Shown here: piece after piece, positions 10,701 to 22,838 of the stretch
Numbering within the stretch: the stretch's first letter is position 1
How the letters are laid out: each line of letters begins with the position of its first letter
Source of the DNA: Clavulina sp. PMI_390
Taxonomy: Eukaryota > Basidiomycota > Agaricomycetes > Cantharellales > Hydnaceae
Direction: 5' to 3'
DNA length: 64,000 nt
Assembly (NCBI GenBank): GCA_015039315.1
Contig: WIDE01000052.1
Location: forward strand, 54,110 to 118,109
Notes under the pieces: model-generated
What the model saw: the letters and a program-made list of their open reading frames with translations, nothing else
The model's database searches: none
What the model was told of the DNA's origin: nothing
Position numbers and translations under genes: made by a program

Positions 10701-12304
10701 ATGGCGACTATGATGCAAATGAGAACTAATGGTGCAAATGCAACTATGACTGCCGATCAGCCTGCGGTCAGACTCTCGATGACGAATGAAGAAGAAGGTT
10801 CGTGATGCAACAACCACCAACGCTCTCTTTGGCCACTCCTCTTTACCAACCTCCCCACCCTTGTTCCTCGTGCGATCATCGACGTCCCAAAATCATCAGA
10901 GGAACTTGCACACCGACGAGAAAAAGACGTCGATGAGAAACAACTTCGCAAGATCTCCCGACGGCTACACAACTATGCCAACGTCCGTAGAGATACCTTG
11001 CTTCGAGCCAATGCACCTGGCCTCTCGCCAGAGACTGCTGCAGAGGACCAACATAACACACAAGAGGCTTTGCAGAATCTCCAAATTGAAATAGATGCAT
11101 TCCTCTTGTTAATGGAGAAGCTGGAGCTGGTGAGGTTGGCAGAGCAGAGGCAAGCACAGGAATATCAGACTATGCGCGAGCAAATTTGTGAGTCTTCACC
11201 GAATCCCTGTTTGGTACTCTCGAGCATCCAAGCTGATGTGGACGCTATGGGTTCTATCTATTTCCCTAATACTCAACCTCTCTCATCTTGGTTGCCTTCA
11301 CCTTGCCTCGATTCATTTACGATGTACCAGTACAAGAGCATCTTGACACTCGAGAAGAGATTGAGCGTCTGAAGAACGAGCTCAGGGAAGCCGAAGAAGA
11401 ACGTGAGCGCAAAAAAGAATACGACGTAATCGCGGAGCGGATACACACCCTACCTCCACGCTCTGAGCTCAACGCGTAAGGATATTCATTGGCACCATTT
11501 CTTCAGCCCTTGTGATCACTAATTTCTCCCCTAATCTCCCGCAAACTGCTCAGCTCTATAGCTGAAATTGAGAACGAAATTGCCACAATTCAAGCTGAGC
11601 AAGAGTCGACTCAAGAAACTCTCCTCACCAAACGGTCCATGATAATAGACATCCGAGCTCTTATTACCGAAATGATTCAACTAGGGAAAGAAGAGGAGGA
11701 CGGCGCTGATATGGCAGCTGATGAAGCGGAAGGGGCCGCCAACGCGACTTCGCCATCCGCCGCTGGTGGAGGTGGTGATGTCCCCGTTATACGAGTAGAA
11801 GCAAGTGGGAGCGAATCAGGTCCGTCGAGGACTGCGACATCCTATCCACCCGGCTCCTCTCCATCCTCATCGCATCTCAATCCCGCTGCACCACCGTTCC
11901 ACCCATCATCCCTACCCTCTACTTCAATAGGTGGCACCTCCTCGTCCCCGTATCCACATAACCATCATTTGAGCAGTGTAAGGGGAAGCAGTTCGCAGCC
12001 TGTTGTCTCCTCTCCTCTTGCAAGCCAAGCTGCCACACCTGCCCCGGGCGGCTACGACGATGACGGGCCTGAGGACGGAGAAGATGTGGATAACCACTAC
12101 CGACTGTCTTCCGACCGCGGTGTCGATGAAGACGTGGAGATGGGGGAAGTATTCTCATCGCAGAGTGCTACGGTGACAAGCAATGGTAGTGCAGGTGGGA
12201 AAAAGAAACGAGAGCAGGGAATGGTGAGAGAGGACCTCGAGGAGGGTGAAGAGGCGGATTCGGATAATTCGAGCGAGCTGAGCTCATTACCGGACGACGA
12301 GTGA
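10701..12304 (+). CDS. THO complex subunit 7 (Tho7/Mft1 family)
   Basis: Component of the THO/TREX complex that couples transcription to mRNA export in the nucleus. The middle of the protein is a long coiled coil with the family pattern: KQLRKISRRLHNYANVRRD, then EEIERLKNELREAEEERER, KKEYDVIAERIHTLPPRSEL and a following helix ending in LLTKRSMIIDIRALI. This matches THOC7 in order and spacing. A C-terminal tail of about 200 residues rich in Ser, Pro, Gly, Asp and Glu exceeds the short animal protein. The first intron is odd. Its donor is at about 10800, but no AG occurs before the point where the conserved frame resumes near 10870, so exon 2 lacks a standard acceptor. The ATG at 10701 is inferred from the frame ending TNEEEG. 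Confidence 0.85.
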
Positions 12305-12653
12305 TACCCTATCTTGTACGCGATCTGATTATCTTAGAGCGATTTCACGCTATGTGTTGTATGAAGGTGTTGGTGACAGCATGCTGCTTTATTATACCCA
12401 TGCTCGTAGGATAGCGGGCAGGTATTGCCTTGCAATGGGGAGACCCAACTCGGAAGACTCGACATCGAGCCGTCGCTCTGGGTGAAACCTTTAGCACATG
12501 GACTCAACTGGCTGTCTCTCACATCAACGGCAGATGCATGGATGATAGATTGAATGATTGTTATCTGAGACTGGACGCATTGGGAGCTCATGGAGTGGGT
12601 TCCGAAGTGAATGCTAAATATACAGTATGGTGACTCTATACATACTGGGGAAC

Positions 12654-13379
12654 TCATGCATATGTAAACCTGAGGATGAAATTGACGAGGATAGCAGCTA
12701 CGAGTGACAGGAAGAACATTGGCATCACAGATTGAAAAAGCAAATTCAGTGGATGCTTACCGAAGAGGAAGATGCAGAGGATAGTCTAGGGGCGATATGT
12801 ATGACTGAGGTCAGATACTTTCTAATGGTAAGCGAGATATGGATGCAACATACAGGACCCAGGCGATCGTCATAAGGACCAGAATCACGACGGCGGATTG
12901 AAGCAGCGCGCCAGTGATATGTGATAAGGGCATAAACCATGATAGCAAGGGCTGTTGGAATCAATTTGCGCAGTTGGGGCGAATCAAAGTCAGAACTCCC
13001 ACAACGTCATTTGGGTTCAGAGCTCACTGTTGGACTCACCAATGAAAGAGAACATGCCCGCACTGATCTTGCCAACCTGTAGATATGCATATGGAACGCT
13101 CCGAGGTGAGAAGTGACTTCATGCGCGGAATAATTTAAGCGAACCTTGTCACCAAAGTTGAGCAAACCAACAGAAAGACCGCCAAGAACGACAGTGAAGT
13201 GCAGCCATGAGAGGAAAGCTAGAGGGAAGTAATTTGTCATTCACGTTATACTTATAAGCGCCCTAAGCAGCCGATCGAGACTTACTTCGCTCGTTGGCAA
13301 AGAAGACTTTCGGCTCGACTCGGACAGGAAGAGCAATGCGCTTTTGAGCCGTGCGCTGAAGAAGGGGTTGTGTAGACAT
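12654..13379 (-). CDS. VTC1: vacuolar transporter chaperone 1
   Basis: Small membrane subunit of the VTC polyphosphate polymerase complex in vacuolar and other membranes. Sequence is near-identical in pattern to yeast Vtc1: start [18 protein letters not shown], then [57 protein letters not shown] and the last helix [11 protein letters not shown]. Three membrane helices are visible. About six exons, some under 60 bases, join in phase. The last junction (TILCIFLF to AAILVNF) spans an intron near 12769-12700. The conserved N-terminal motif fixes the start. The gene is divergent from DUG3, with about 390 bases between the two starts. Confidence 0.96.
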
Positions 13380-13766
13380 TTTTTAAAGTGTGGCCGTCTA
13401 GTACTGTGGACACAAAGGATACAACTTCTTTTTCGTGAACAGCTGAAGATGCAAGAGGAGAGAGTGAATGAGAGCCTCAAGCGAAACCCCAAGCGTGTGT
13501 GTACGGTTGTTGACGGCAAGAAACTCCCGCACGTGCATGAATATGTTCACGTCACACAGCCACAGAGAGAACCGTCCAAGTAGTTCCCACGGCTCCCTCG
13601 ATATAAAGTAAACAACCAACTCCGCTAAATCGCGTGTCAAGCACGCAACTACACGCACTGGGTATTTCTCACCTCAGCTCAAGAAAACCTCTCAGAGCTT
13701 CCTTATAACCCTTTGCGCCAGCTTCCCTTTCTCACCCTCGATTCTCCAAATTCGAAAAACAAAACT

Positions 13767-15718
13767 ATGTGTCGGTGAGTTCGTCGGGCTCTTCGCGCCG
13801 CTGGTGGCCGAGAGCTCGTTCCTCTTCAAGAACATTAAATAACAATGTGCTTTTACTGTGGTAGTGTCGTCGCAGTCAAGGTACTCCTCATACACGAGGG
13901 CATTCGTCTAGCGGAACCTGGAATGCAAAGCTGACTCGTTCTCACCACCCACTGCTCTCACTTTTCCCAAGAGCACAACTCCCATTCAGCTCGCACACGT
14001 GAGTATGAGTCAGTGGGTACCCTCGCACGCCCACGGAACTTATTCTCGACTCTCTTACTTAGCTCTTGACTCGTCCAAGGCACTCGATTATCAACCAAGC
14101 ATTCGACAGTCGACTCCGCCTTGACCTCAGGCGGCCAATTAACGGTGATGGCTTTGGTGTAGGTAAGTAGGCGCCCTCCGTGTGGCCCGCTCCTCCCATC
14201 AATTGGCTCATCGTTTCACATCTCTGTCGTCATGTCATCTCCGATGATGATGCGATAGGCTGGTATGACTCGGTCGAGGATCCCGAGCTCGGAACGCAAC
14301 CTTGCATTTTCAAGTCTATCACCCCCGTAGGCATCATTCCGTTTCATTAGTTACGATGGTGGTTAACCGTCATCGAATCACAGGCCTGGAACAACTCCAA
14401 CCTAGCACGGATAGCGGAGAAGATCAAGTCTCCTTTGGTCTTTGGCCATGTCAGAGCTACAACTGCCGGCTCATTGAGCCAGGATAACTGCCATCCTTGG
14501 TCATACGGCAAGATCATGGTAAGCATATCGCGTAACAGACAATATCCAGCTAGTCACTCAATACCTTTATTCAATCTTATTCTTGTAGTTCATGCATAAT
14601 GGTGGTATTGCACAGTTCGAAAAGCTCAAGCGGAAATTGCAGGCTGTTCTTTCTGACGAGCTGTTTAACGTACCACAAGGGAACACCGGTCAGTCTCGTG
14701 AGCTATCACTTACTTCAATCGCAGAGCTAACAATATGCTTCCCCCGTTTATATAGATTCAGAGTGGGCTTTCGCTTTGTATCTTTCCAAGCTTCCCGACG
14801 TACATGCAACAAATTTCACTAGCAATGTACTACGACAAGCTATGTTAGATACTATTGCGCATCTCAATATGCTAGCGAAGGAAGCTGGCATCACGGAGGT
14901 ACGGCTCCGGTCATAACGCTGTCCTCATGTCCACCAACTAATGATCCCCAACCCTAGCCAAGCCTGTTGAACTTCACCGTCACCGATGGCGCAACTATCG
15001 TGGCCTCACGCTACATCTCGTCCAAGTACGACGAAGCCGCTTCTCTTGTGAGTTATCATAATATATCCCATCAAGCATTGGAGCCCTCAATCTGTCCTTG
15101 CATAGTACTTCTCGTCCGGGACGACATTCAATGAGTATGCCCCTGGCGGCCACTACAAGATGTCGAAATCGGACAAGCGGGAAAACATCATCATGGTGGC
15201 CAGTGAACCACTCACATTTGAGAAAGGTCCGTCGTCCACATGCTTTCGGCCGAAACCTATCTGCTGACAGCCCTGCACCGAACAGCTGATTGGATGGAAA
15301 TCAAGACTAATACTATGATTGGTATGTATTCTCTCTCAAAAACTTGATGGTTCTCTATTGGTTCCCCCAACTGACCTCCCTTGCAGTCATCACGCCGAAG
15401 ATGAACATCCTCCAGATCCCTATCGTCGATGAGTTCTCCGCATCCTCACGATCAAAGCGCAACGTGCAGTTCGCTACCGAGAAGGGCCTATGGACACAGA
15501 ACCCTCGGAAAGCAGCAGCCGCAGCTGCCGCCGCCGCTAAAGAGGTCAATGGCAGTGAGAGCGGCGCAGTGACCCCTGATACGGGGAGTGAGAGCGAAAC
15601 GGCCGTGAGCGTGGACCCTCGGGATCGAGAAAGGATATTAGTGGGCTCGTCGATCGTGATCCCTGTGCCGACGCCGGATATATCTTTGACGAGGCCTATG
15701 GCCGAGTTGCGGGTATGA
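13767..15718 (+). CDS. DUG3: glutamine amidotransferase Dug3 (class II GATase, glutathione degradation)
   Basis: In yeast, Dug3 works with Dug2 in the cytosol to cleave the gamma-glutamyl bond of glutathione. The gene is cut into many very short exons. Exon 1 codes only for Met-Cys and part of Arg, so the catalytic N-terminal Cys2 of class II amidotransferases is kept. Later small exons give VVAVK, STTPIQLAH, then LLTRPRHSIINQAFDSRLRL and RRPINGDGFGVG. After this come AWNNSNLARIAEKIKSPLVF, GHVRATTAG, NCHPWSYGKIMFMHNGGI and DSEWAFALYLSKL, as in yeast Dug3. The C-terminal part includes a short poly-Ala tract. Automatic gene callers could easily miss the first exons. The gene converges with prephenate dehydratase, 246 bases apart. 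Confidence 0.93.
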
Positions 15719-15964
15719 GTGTGATGGTACTTCAAGGTCGTTGCTATTTGTACGATGTGCTTTCGTTTGTTGTAGACTTTGCGCTCGTCTTTGTTGTCGT
15801 CGCTTTCCTCGCCCCCTTGTTCAACATCCGTGTATTTTACATTTCGCTATATAATCCGCAACTTTCATTCTTCTCCACAAAACATTGCGAGTAACGCATT
15901 AACAGGACAACGTTGATGATTGATTCGTAGATCGACCATGTTGTGCGTTTATGCCCCGCAAGTA

Positions 15965-17188
15965 TCACCACTTTCCCAACCAAGCAGCATCACCCTTCAA
16001 CTTTGCTCGATCTAACAACTTATCCAACGCCTGATCCACTTCCTCTGTTGTCTGCCCCAGCATCGTAAGGTCCAACTCAAAGAACACCATATCCTGCCAC
16101 GTCCGAAACCACATGGAGGGCCGTCTGTCCAGTTTCACCACTGCACCAAGCGGAATATTTGCGGAGGAGAGGATATCAAGATGCATGGAAGTGTGAGCAG
16201 CGGAGGACATGGTCCATGTAGGGATGAAACGGAGCAGGGCACGACAGGCTCCAGTCAGCGAGTTAGGTGGAGGGGCGCCAACGAGAGAAGCATATGCGTC
16301 CGTAAGGACAACTCTTGGCTGTAGTTGCAGGGACTGTGCCACAATAGCCGGAGGCTTCTGATGTGATATAACAATGAATCTTGTTTGATTATCTTTTCAG
16401 CATTCATAAATGAACGACGGAGGTTAGTTGTCATTCACGAGCTCTCTGACTTCGCTGATTGAGGGATAGTATGGCTACTGCCGTGCTTACCATCAAAATC
16501 CTGAATATTTCTCTCCACGATATTGATGTTAGGATTTATCTCAGCGCACATAGCTGAGCCAATGGCAGCAGCAGGTGCGTCAGATGCAAGCACCACATCC
16601 ACGGCAGCTGCAGTAGAGCTGACAGGATTCTTCACAGCCCCCGGTAGATTTTTTTCAAGCCAGTCGGCGCATTGTCCTAGAGCCTTACTGGATCGATTTC
16701 AATGAGCAAGCGTGCGCAGATCATCGGGGACGCAGAACCCGCTTTGAGGCACTTCAAATGAAAATATCCACTCACTTGGGGATGACTATACACGGTCCGG
16801 ATCGTGGAAAGGGAAACTCCAGGTCTAGCAAGGAGGCAGTGTTTGATGATCAATGTAACCTCTTTTGAGATAAAGGTGTCGCTCCCGACAGCCTGGTCTC
16901 GTAGCGCATCATACGTTTCGATCACGGTCCCAAAAGACGAATTTTCAATTGGGACGACTCCATACGCGGCTGCCCCGCCCGAAACAGACTTGAAGACCTC
17001 CTCGATCGAGGTAGCAGGAAACAGTTCTATATTTTGCCCAGAGAAGGCATCAACGGCTGCCTAGAATGGGCGAACGTGGAATATCCTCGGACATTGAGTA
17101 AACTTCTTTCAAAACCCAGAATTATGGGAGGTCATACTTGATGGGTATATGTGCCAGCTGGGCCTAGGTATGCGACGATGGGGGCCAT
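15965..17188 (-). CDS. PHA2: prephenate dehydratase
   Basis: Converts prephenate to phenylpyruvate in phenylalanine biosynthesis. Exon 1 gives the family start MAPIVAYLGPAGTYTHQ. The catalytic PDT domain continues with SIEEVFKSVSGGAAAYGVVP, the conserved IENSSFGTV, a later TLIIKHCLLARPG and YSHPQALGQCADWL. The remaining PDT motif is SSTAAAVD followed by AAAIGSAMCAE and TRF. An ACT-like regulatory region comes next: it keeps LTGACRALLRF, then KLDRRPSMWFRTWQDMVFF, which aligns with the RP-containing ACT segment. The stretch between them (about 16240-16130) is poor in ACT similarity, so a short intron there could be missed or the domain may be divergent. The gene diverges from the acetylesterase gene. 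Confidence 0.93.
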
Positions 17189-17678
17189 CGGCCGAGGTGA
17201 TTCACCTGGATTCAGGCGTGACCGGTATAGTGGAACGAGAGTCGATGTCACATTCCACGCTCTTGGCGACCCTCCTGAGTTACTGTTATTTGTGGAGCAT
17301 GAAACCGTGATGTATCACACCTTGGAATCTCTGTATATCAAATTGTGCCTAGGAGCAATAAGTTGCAAAGCACCCATCCCTGATTTCAGGTGCGCTGTTT
17401 CTCTCTCACTTCCAACATCATTGGACTGCCAGTGATGATACTTGGCGGGCCCTGGATGGATTTTCTGTTGCCTAGCGATGCGCGGACCGTTTATACCCAA
17501 GATCTTAGGACGGGTACAATACACGGCTTCCGGGCCAAATTCTACTGCCAAATTCGCCATAAGCTTCATACACCACGCTCCATCTTCCATCATCGGAAGA
17601 ACTCTTCACACTGGTCATGAGAGAGTCAAATTAATAGTATGAGCGCTCTGGCGGTCCGCGAAGCTCTTGGCTCATGTC

Positions 17679-17684
17679 TATAAA
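17679..17684 (+). promoter_or_regulatory. TATA-like element of the acetylesterase gene
   Basis: A TATAAA sequence lies 44 bases before the ATG at 17728. This short spacing suits a secreted enzyme gene with a short 5' UTR. It is seen in the sequence but its activity is inferred. Confidence 0.45.
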
Positions 17685-17727
17685 TCTGGCTGTTCTCCGC
17701 TACTCCTAGACCCTCTCATTGCTCACC

Positions 17728-18938
17728 ATGCTGTCCGTGCTCATCTCTACCGCTGCCTTGCTTGCCTCCTCAGTCTCTGCCGCGCCAACTCTTTGGCTTA
17801 TCGGAGACTCGACCATGGCGCTGCATGCTGCTTCGGAGGGTATTCAAGGGTGAGCTTCTGCGCATTCATTCTTACCAAGACATGTACATTTTGACCTAAC
17901 CTGCAAATCGCTCCCAAATTTTTTTTAGATGGGGAGTAGAGGTACCTACTTACTTCACTGGTCTCACTGTCTCGAACCAGGGTATTAGCGGAACTAGCGC
18001 ACGCAGTTATGCTCGTGATGGAATGTTCTACAACCTTATCCACAATAGCATCAAGGCGGGAGATTGTGAGTACCGGCATCGGGAATTCCAACGGCCCCAT
18101 GTACTTGTATCTCATATATTCTCGCTCATTCTCTTAGTCGTTGTCATTGAGTTCGGCCACAACGATGGCGGAGGTGCTGCTGCATCCAGCACTGGTGACG
18201 CCGGAACCACCGGGCTCACCACGACTCAGACGGTCACGTTGGCTAACGGGACCAGTGAGGTTGTCCACACTTATAACTAGTACGCCGGACTTTCCTTCTT
18301 CTGCGGTGCTTTTTGTGATAACTCTGACGTGTCAATCTTCCGACGTTGAACCCTCGCTTCCTCATAGCTATGTGTATGTCGTCTTGGAGTGCACACGCCC
18401 GCCCGGTCCGGCCGAATTAATCTAACTTCTTTTTCTACAGAGAAGGGATGGTCGACCAAATTATTGCCAAGGGGGCTACAGCGATTGTCTCTTCGCAGAC
18501 CCCAAACAACCCTTATGAAAACACGACGACCATTGTCAATGATCCGCCCAGAGTAAGCAAGGCACCGATGAATACTAGAGCGGGCCGCTGACTTATCTGT
18601 ATATATTACAGTTTGTCGGCTATGCGGCAACCGCAGCATCTGATAAAGGCGTAGCATACGTGAACCACTTCCAAGTACGTGATTCCTAAAGCCGTCCAAT
18701 GCCTAGCAAATAATCTTACATTATTTACTCGCTCCAGTCCGTCATCGACTTGTTCACCCCTCTTGGCACGACCACCGTGAACAGCTACTACCCGAATGAC
18801 CAGCACGTCCACACTAACACTGCTGGCGCAATCGTCGTGGCGAAGGCGTTCATTGGGGGACTCAAATGCTCCTCTGCTAAGAGCGTGCTGAACAACTACC
18901 TCAGCAGCAGCGGACAGGCGTTGGCTTCTGCATGCTGA
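17728..18938 (+). CDS. secreted rhamnogalacturonan acetylesterase-like SGNH hydrolase (CE12 type)
   Basis: Removes acetyl groups from pectin rhamnogalacturonan in characterised relatives. The protein starts with a signal peptide (MLSVLISTAALLASSVSA) cut before APTLWLIGDSTMA. SGNH blocks are present: the catalytic Ser in GDST, Gly in the NQGISGTSARSY region, Asn in VIEFGHNDGG and the Asp/His pair in DQHVHTN near the C-terminus. About five short introns join in phase, for example near 17850-17930 and 18065-18138. No separate cellulose-binding module is visible, so this is the catalytic domain alone, as is usual for the family. It suggests plant-cell-wall degradation in the lifestyle. It converges on OST1 about 180 bases away. 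Confidence 0.93.
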
Positions 18939-19116
18939 ACACATAAAGATACTTTTGGCTTGGCGGCTCCTGTACTTCCGGATATATACATCTAATGATG
19001 AACAGAGCCACCTCATTGAGTGTGCGTGATCGCGCGAGCTTGAGCTTCTGAGGCGAAAGCAAAGATAGCGTAAATTATATTGGAGCCTTCAATATCCACA
19101 TACAAGCAACAAGCAA

Positions 19117-20848
19117 CTACTGCGATGTGAGTCGCGTATCAACCCTCCTCACGAAGTACATCACTGTGAAGAGTAGCGCGAAAGCTGTGCTAACTGCAGT
19201 CACCTTGGAGAGATGAGCTACGGACGAGACACGATATGACACCTAAGGAATTATCAAGACTGTCAGCCACCATAAAGCACGCTCAATCGGCAGGGACGAC
19301 GTACATAAACGTTCATAAAGTGCTTGTCGGTAAGATTCTTCTTGGAGAGGATGAGAGCTGGGCGACCCTTGGTATCAAGGTAGGAGATATGAGTCTCGCG
19401 AAGCACACTATCCACAGAGAATGGAGTAGACAGCTTGATGTCGCTGGAAAATTGAAATGATAATGATGAGCAAGGGAGAAAAAGTAAAACTGCTGTATCT
19501 GTGACAACTCACGTGGCACCCTCGGGAAGGATAATCTTCATCTCAGCATCGTCGACAACGGCCGCGGGGAGTGGCGTGAAGAAAGGAATGGCGACAATGT
19601 ACTCGCCAGTCGTAGCATCATACTTCGCGCTGTCTTCAAGTGGGGCGTCCCATCCCAAGGTGAAGGTGTAATTCCAGCCTCCCATGAGAGGGTAGCGAGG
19701 GCGGACGTCCAAGGTTCCGAACCTCTCGCCACCCCCAGAGCGAGTCTTGGATTTGGGAGGAGCGGGGCGGAATTTCGAGGTGGAAACGTTACCCACGATG
19801 TCAGTGAAATAGACATCACGAGCACCAGCAGGTAGGCCGATTGAGAAGGAAGCAAGAATGTTCAGAGCCTTCGTGTTTTGGTAGTAGGAAAGCCTCTGGT
19901 GCTCAAGACGAGAGAAGTAGCCGTCAAGCCTGAGTGATTTGGCGTCAATAAGGGACGAGCGTACTAAAGTCAGACAGGCAGCTTACTTGGCAGCATCATT
20001 CCGAAGTTCAATGTCATCTTGGACATTCAGGTTTGCTCCCCAATGACTGATTTCGGCAGCTCGGCGCAGTTTCGCAACGGTCAAGACAGGGCCATCATAC
20101 TGATAGTGAACTTTGACAGCCTCTTGGTTACGTTCAGCCCACGAGTGACTGTCAGATGCAGGCAGGTCATAGAATGGGCCATAAGTGACAGTGGCGCTGG
20201 ACTTTGTGAAGGGGATATCGGTAGTGAAGCGAGAGAGGGAGGAGGGTTGAGAGTATGAGTGAATGTTAGGAGTAGGAGCTTTTAGCTTGGTCTTTTGAGT
20301 GAGTGTGGTGTAGGGGCTTGGAATGTAGGAGCTAGTCTCGTAGACAAGGGACTGCGCTTCATTTTGTTTGGCGACAGCAGGAAGTGGGTAGGCAGCATGG
20401 GATTCGATGCTGGAGACGGTGATTGAGATGGTGTCATTAACACCGAGGGGCTTAGGGAGGTTTACAGAGTAGTAGACCACAGGTCTATTCACAAAATGCG
20501 TTTTAGCATGATTTGTATTCCAAGCATACATAAACGTGGAACTCACTCTGAGGTGGCAAGCAAAGCCTCGATTCCGTGCTTCTCTATTGTGAGAGGAGCA
20601 GACGCGCCTTTGGTTTTGGCCTCAATCCAGCTCGTGTGGCTGTCTTGGTGTCTTGGGATGGCGACGTAGTAAACGCCGTTATTTTTGGACAGCGAGCGAG
20701 CTGTGTACGAGGTTATGACGTGGACTGCGGACCCCCCGAGTTCTACCGTTTTGACAATATTCGTATTCTCAAAGGAGGGTGAAACGCTGAGAGCTGAGAC
20801 GGCAGCAACAGCCAGCTGGCTTGCCGCAACAAGAAGAGGAAATCTCAT
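19117..20848 (-). CDS. OST1: oligosaccharyltransferase subunit 1 (ribophorin I)
   Basis: Subunit of the ER oligosaccharyltransferase complex for N-glycosylation. The product has a signal peptide (MRFPLLVAASQLAVAAVSA), a luminal domain typical of ribophorin I (SFENTNIVKTVELGGSAVHV, YYSVNLPKPLGVNDTISITV, ESHAAYPLP, YEYDG-like VHYQYDGPV), then SHWGANLNVQDDIELRNDAA, LPAGARDVYFTDIVGNVSTS and RYPLMGGWNYTFTLGWDAPL. A single C-terminal membrane helix (FTVMYFV region) is followed by a short basic tail. About six exons join in phase. Start is the ATG directly before the signal peptide. It is head-to-head with the PPR gene, with only 66 bases between the two start codons, so both share a compact promoter. 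Confidence 0.94.
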
Positions 20849-20914
20849 CGCTGGAATATGGTGGAGGCGACGCGGTTGTCAACAGATACAAACAACACCT
20901 CCAAAACTGCGTGA

Positions 20915-22780
20915 ATGCTTATTATATCGCGTGCAGGACCGTCACGCCTTGCTGCCATTCCAAGGCGCTATGCGAACACAATAGCACATTCCGCAAACAA
21001 GAGGTCCCCTCGGCTACCATCCCAGCCATCCCCTGCGAAAAATTCCACCTCTGATGCGCCGTCCACCCGACCCCCACCGCCTACGCCCTATGAGTTTGCT
21101 CAGATAATTAATGATCTGGGCTCTCGTGGAGAGATTGATAGGGCAATAGAAATCACGAAGCGCTCTGCTCTCGACTCCCAGTCCACCCCCGTGTGGAATA
21201 GTCTGCTCAAGCACATCCTTGTGGCTGGCAGGTACAAGCTTTCATACGAAGTCTTCACTGACGTGAGTCAACTGGCTGCTCTTCCACTTTCAAATTCTTC
21301 CCATTCCTTACTCCCATCTCATCTCCTCTCGTATTATCCTATTGCTTAGATGAAGCGACGAGGATTCAAGCCTGACCTGCGGACCTACCACACCCTACTC
21401 TCGGGATACTCCAAGGATCCAAACATCGCTTTGTTTCCGAAGGCTATTCAGCGTGCCAATCAGGTCTACGCTCAATATGAAACCTTCTGCGAATCACAAC
21501 CCCGAGGTAGTGTGCAGTTATCCCCCAAGCCCGCAAATGCCTACCTGTCCTGTCTTGCGGCGGCTGGGCAGTACGAAGACATGTTCGATGTCTTCGGGAA
21601 TATGCCTCCCCGTGGCCCAACGTCTCCTGACCTCGCAACCTATACCATACTCATAAACGCAGTTCATCACCGTAGAACGCTACATAATGGTCTAGAGGAT
21701 GCTCCTGAGGGCTCCAGCGAAAACGTCACGACACGCAACGCAGCTGATGTTGCGGTGCTCTGGAAGCAGCTCAAAGCCTCCTCCGAGCGAACGGGGTTTA
21801 CAATCGATAGCTATGCTATCGCGCCCACCATCTTCGCGCTCTCGAAAGGCGCCCCGGAGTCACAGGAGGAGGCGTTCTCAATCATCCACGATTACCTTGG
21901 TCTGTCACCTGACGCCGACACTCCCGCGAAACGATGGAAAGTTCCTATGTCGAGCCAAATCCTCAAGGGGGTCCTCGAGCTCTGTATCGCATCCAACAAT
22001 CACCAGAGATGCATCCACTATGTGGAATCCCTCATTGAACGCAGGGCCCTGATGGAGACTGCAACACTGAACAACGAACATATGTTGTACGTTTTGCAGT
22101 CTCTCTCCGTCTTAGCAGAGGGAGACCCAAAGAATGCTCGAGAGTCACTCCGTGTCATCCGGTGGATGATTCGTCAAGAGCGCGAAGGCGGCTGGCGTCT
22201 GGGGTTACGGCCCAACTGTCGAGCATACATGTTTGCTTTCCTCGCATGCCGACGATCACTAGATTGGCAAACCGCTACAAAGCTCTTCGAGCAGATGAGC
22301 GGGTATCGTATGGTCGACTTTACTGTTGCTCATGGAGCCGAGCCCCCGATGAATCGAGACGTGCCTTCTCGGTTCGAGATCCTACCTGATCCCACGATCA
22401 TGAACCTCATGTTGAGAACAGCCTATCTTTCCTCCCTCGACCCCAAGGACTCCTCCAAACTCCTCGACCCCTCCTCGCTATACGCTTGTTTCCGTATCAT
22501 TTCCCACTTTGGTCCTGAACACTTCTTCAGCCCTATCCCTGTCAGTCGAGCTGCTCTCGCCAAGGATTCTTCACGTACACACCGTGAGCGTGAAGTGAAC
22601 CAGAACCGCCTAGCCCAATCCATGGTTGAAATGATTGATGCCATGGAGCAGTTCCGCCGCCAGAGTGGCTCGTCAACTGGCGAGGTGACACCTCCAACTG
22701 ATGTCGAGTGGACGCAGTGGAAGGAAATGAAGCGCCAAGCCATTGCTGTGATAAAACAATTCCACTCCCGTCGGACATGA
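20915..22780 (+). CDS. mitochondrial pentatricopeptide repeat protein
   Basis: Two exons (about 20915-21260 and 21350-22780) give roughly 590 residues. The N-terminus is rich in Arg, Ser and Ala (MLIISRAGPSRLAAIPRRYA) and resembles a mitochondrial targeting sequence. Helical-hairpin PPR units follow, for example TPVWNSLLKHILVAGRYKLS, RRGFKPDLRTYHTLLSGYSK and a later PDLATYTILINAV. Further degenerate units run to the end. PPR proteins bind organellar RNA and act in its processing, stability or translation. I could not match this one to a named fungal member such as Pet309, Cbp1 or Dmr1. The start is close to that of OST1 on the other strand. Confidence 0.85.
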
Positions 22781-22838
22781 TAGCCTGAACTTCAGGGTAC
22801 CATTTAGGGGGATAGCGGAGCCTCTGTCCCCTGTTAGC

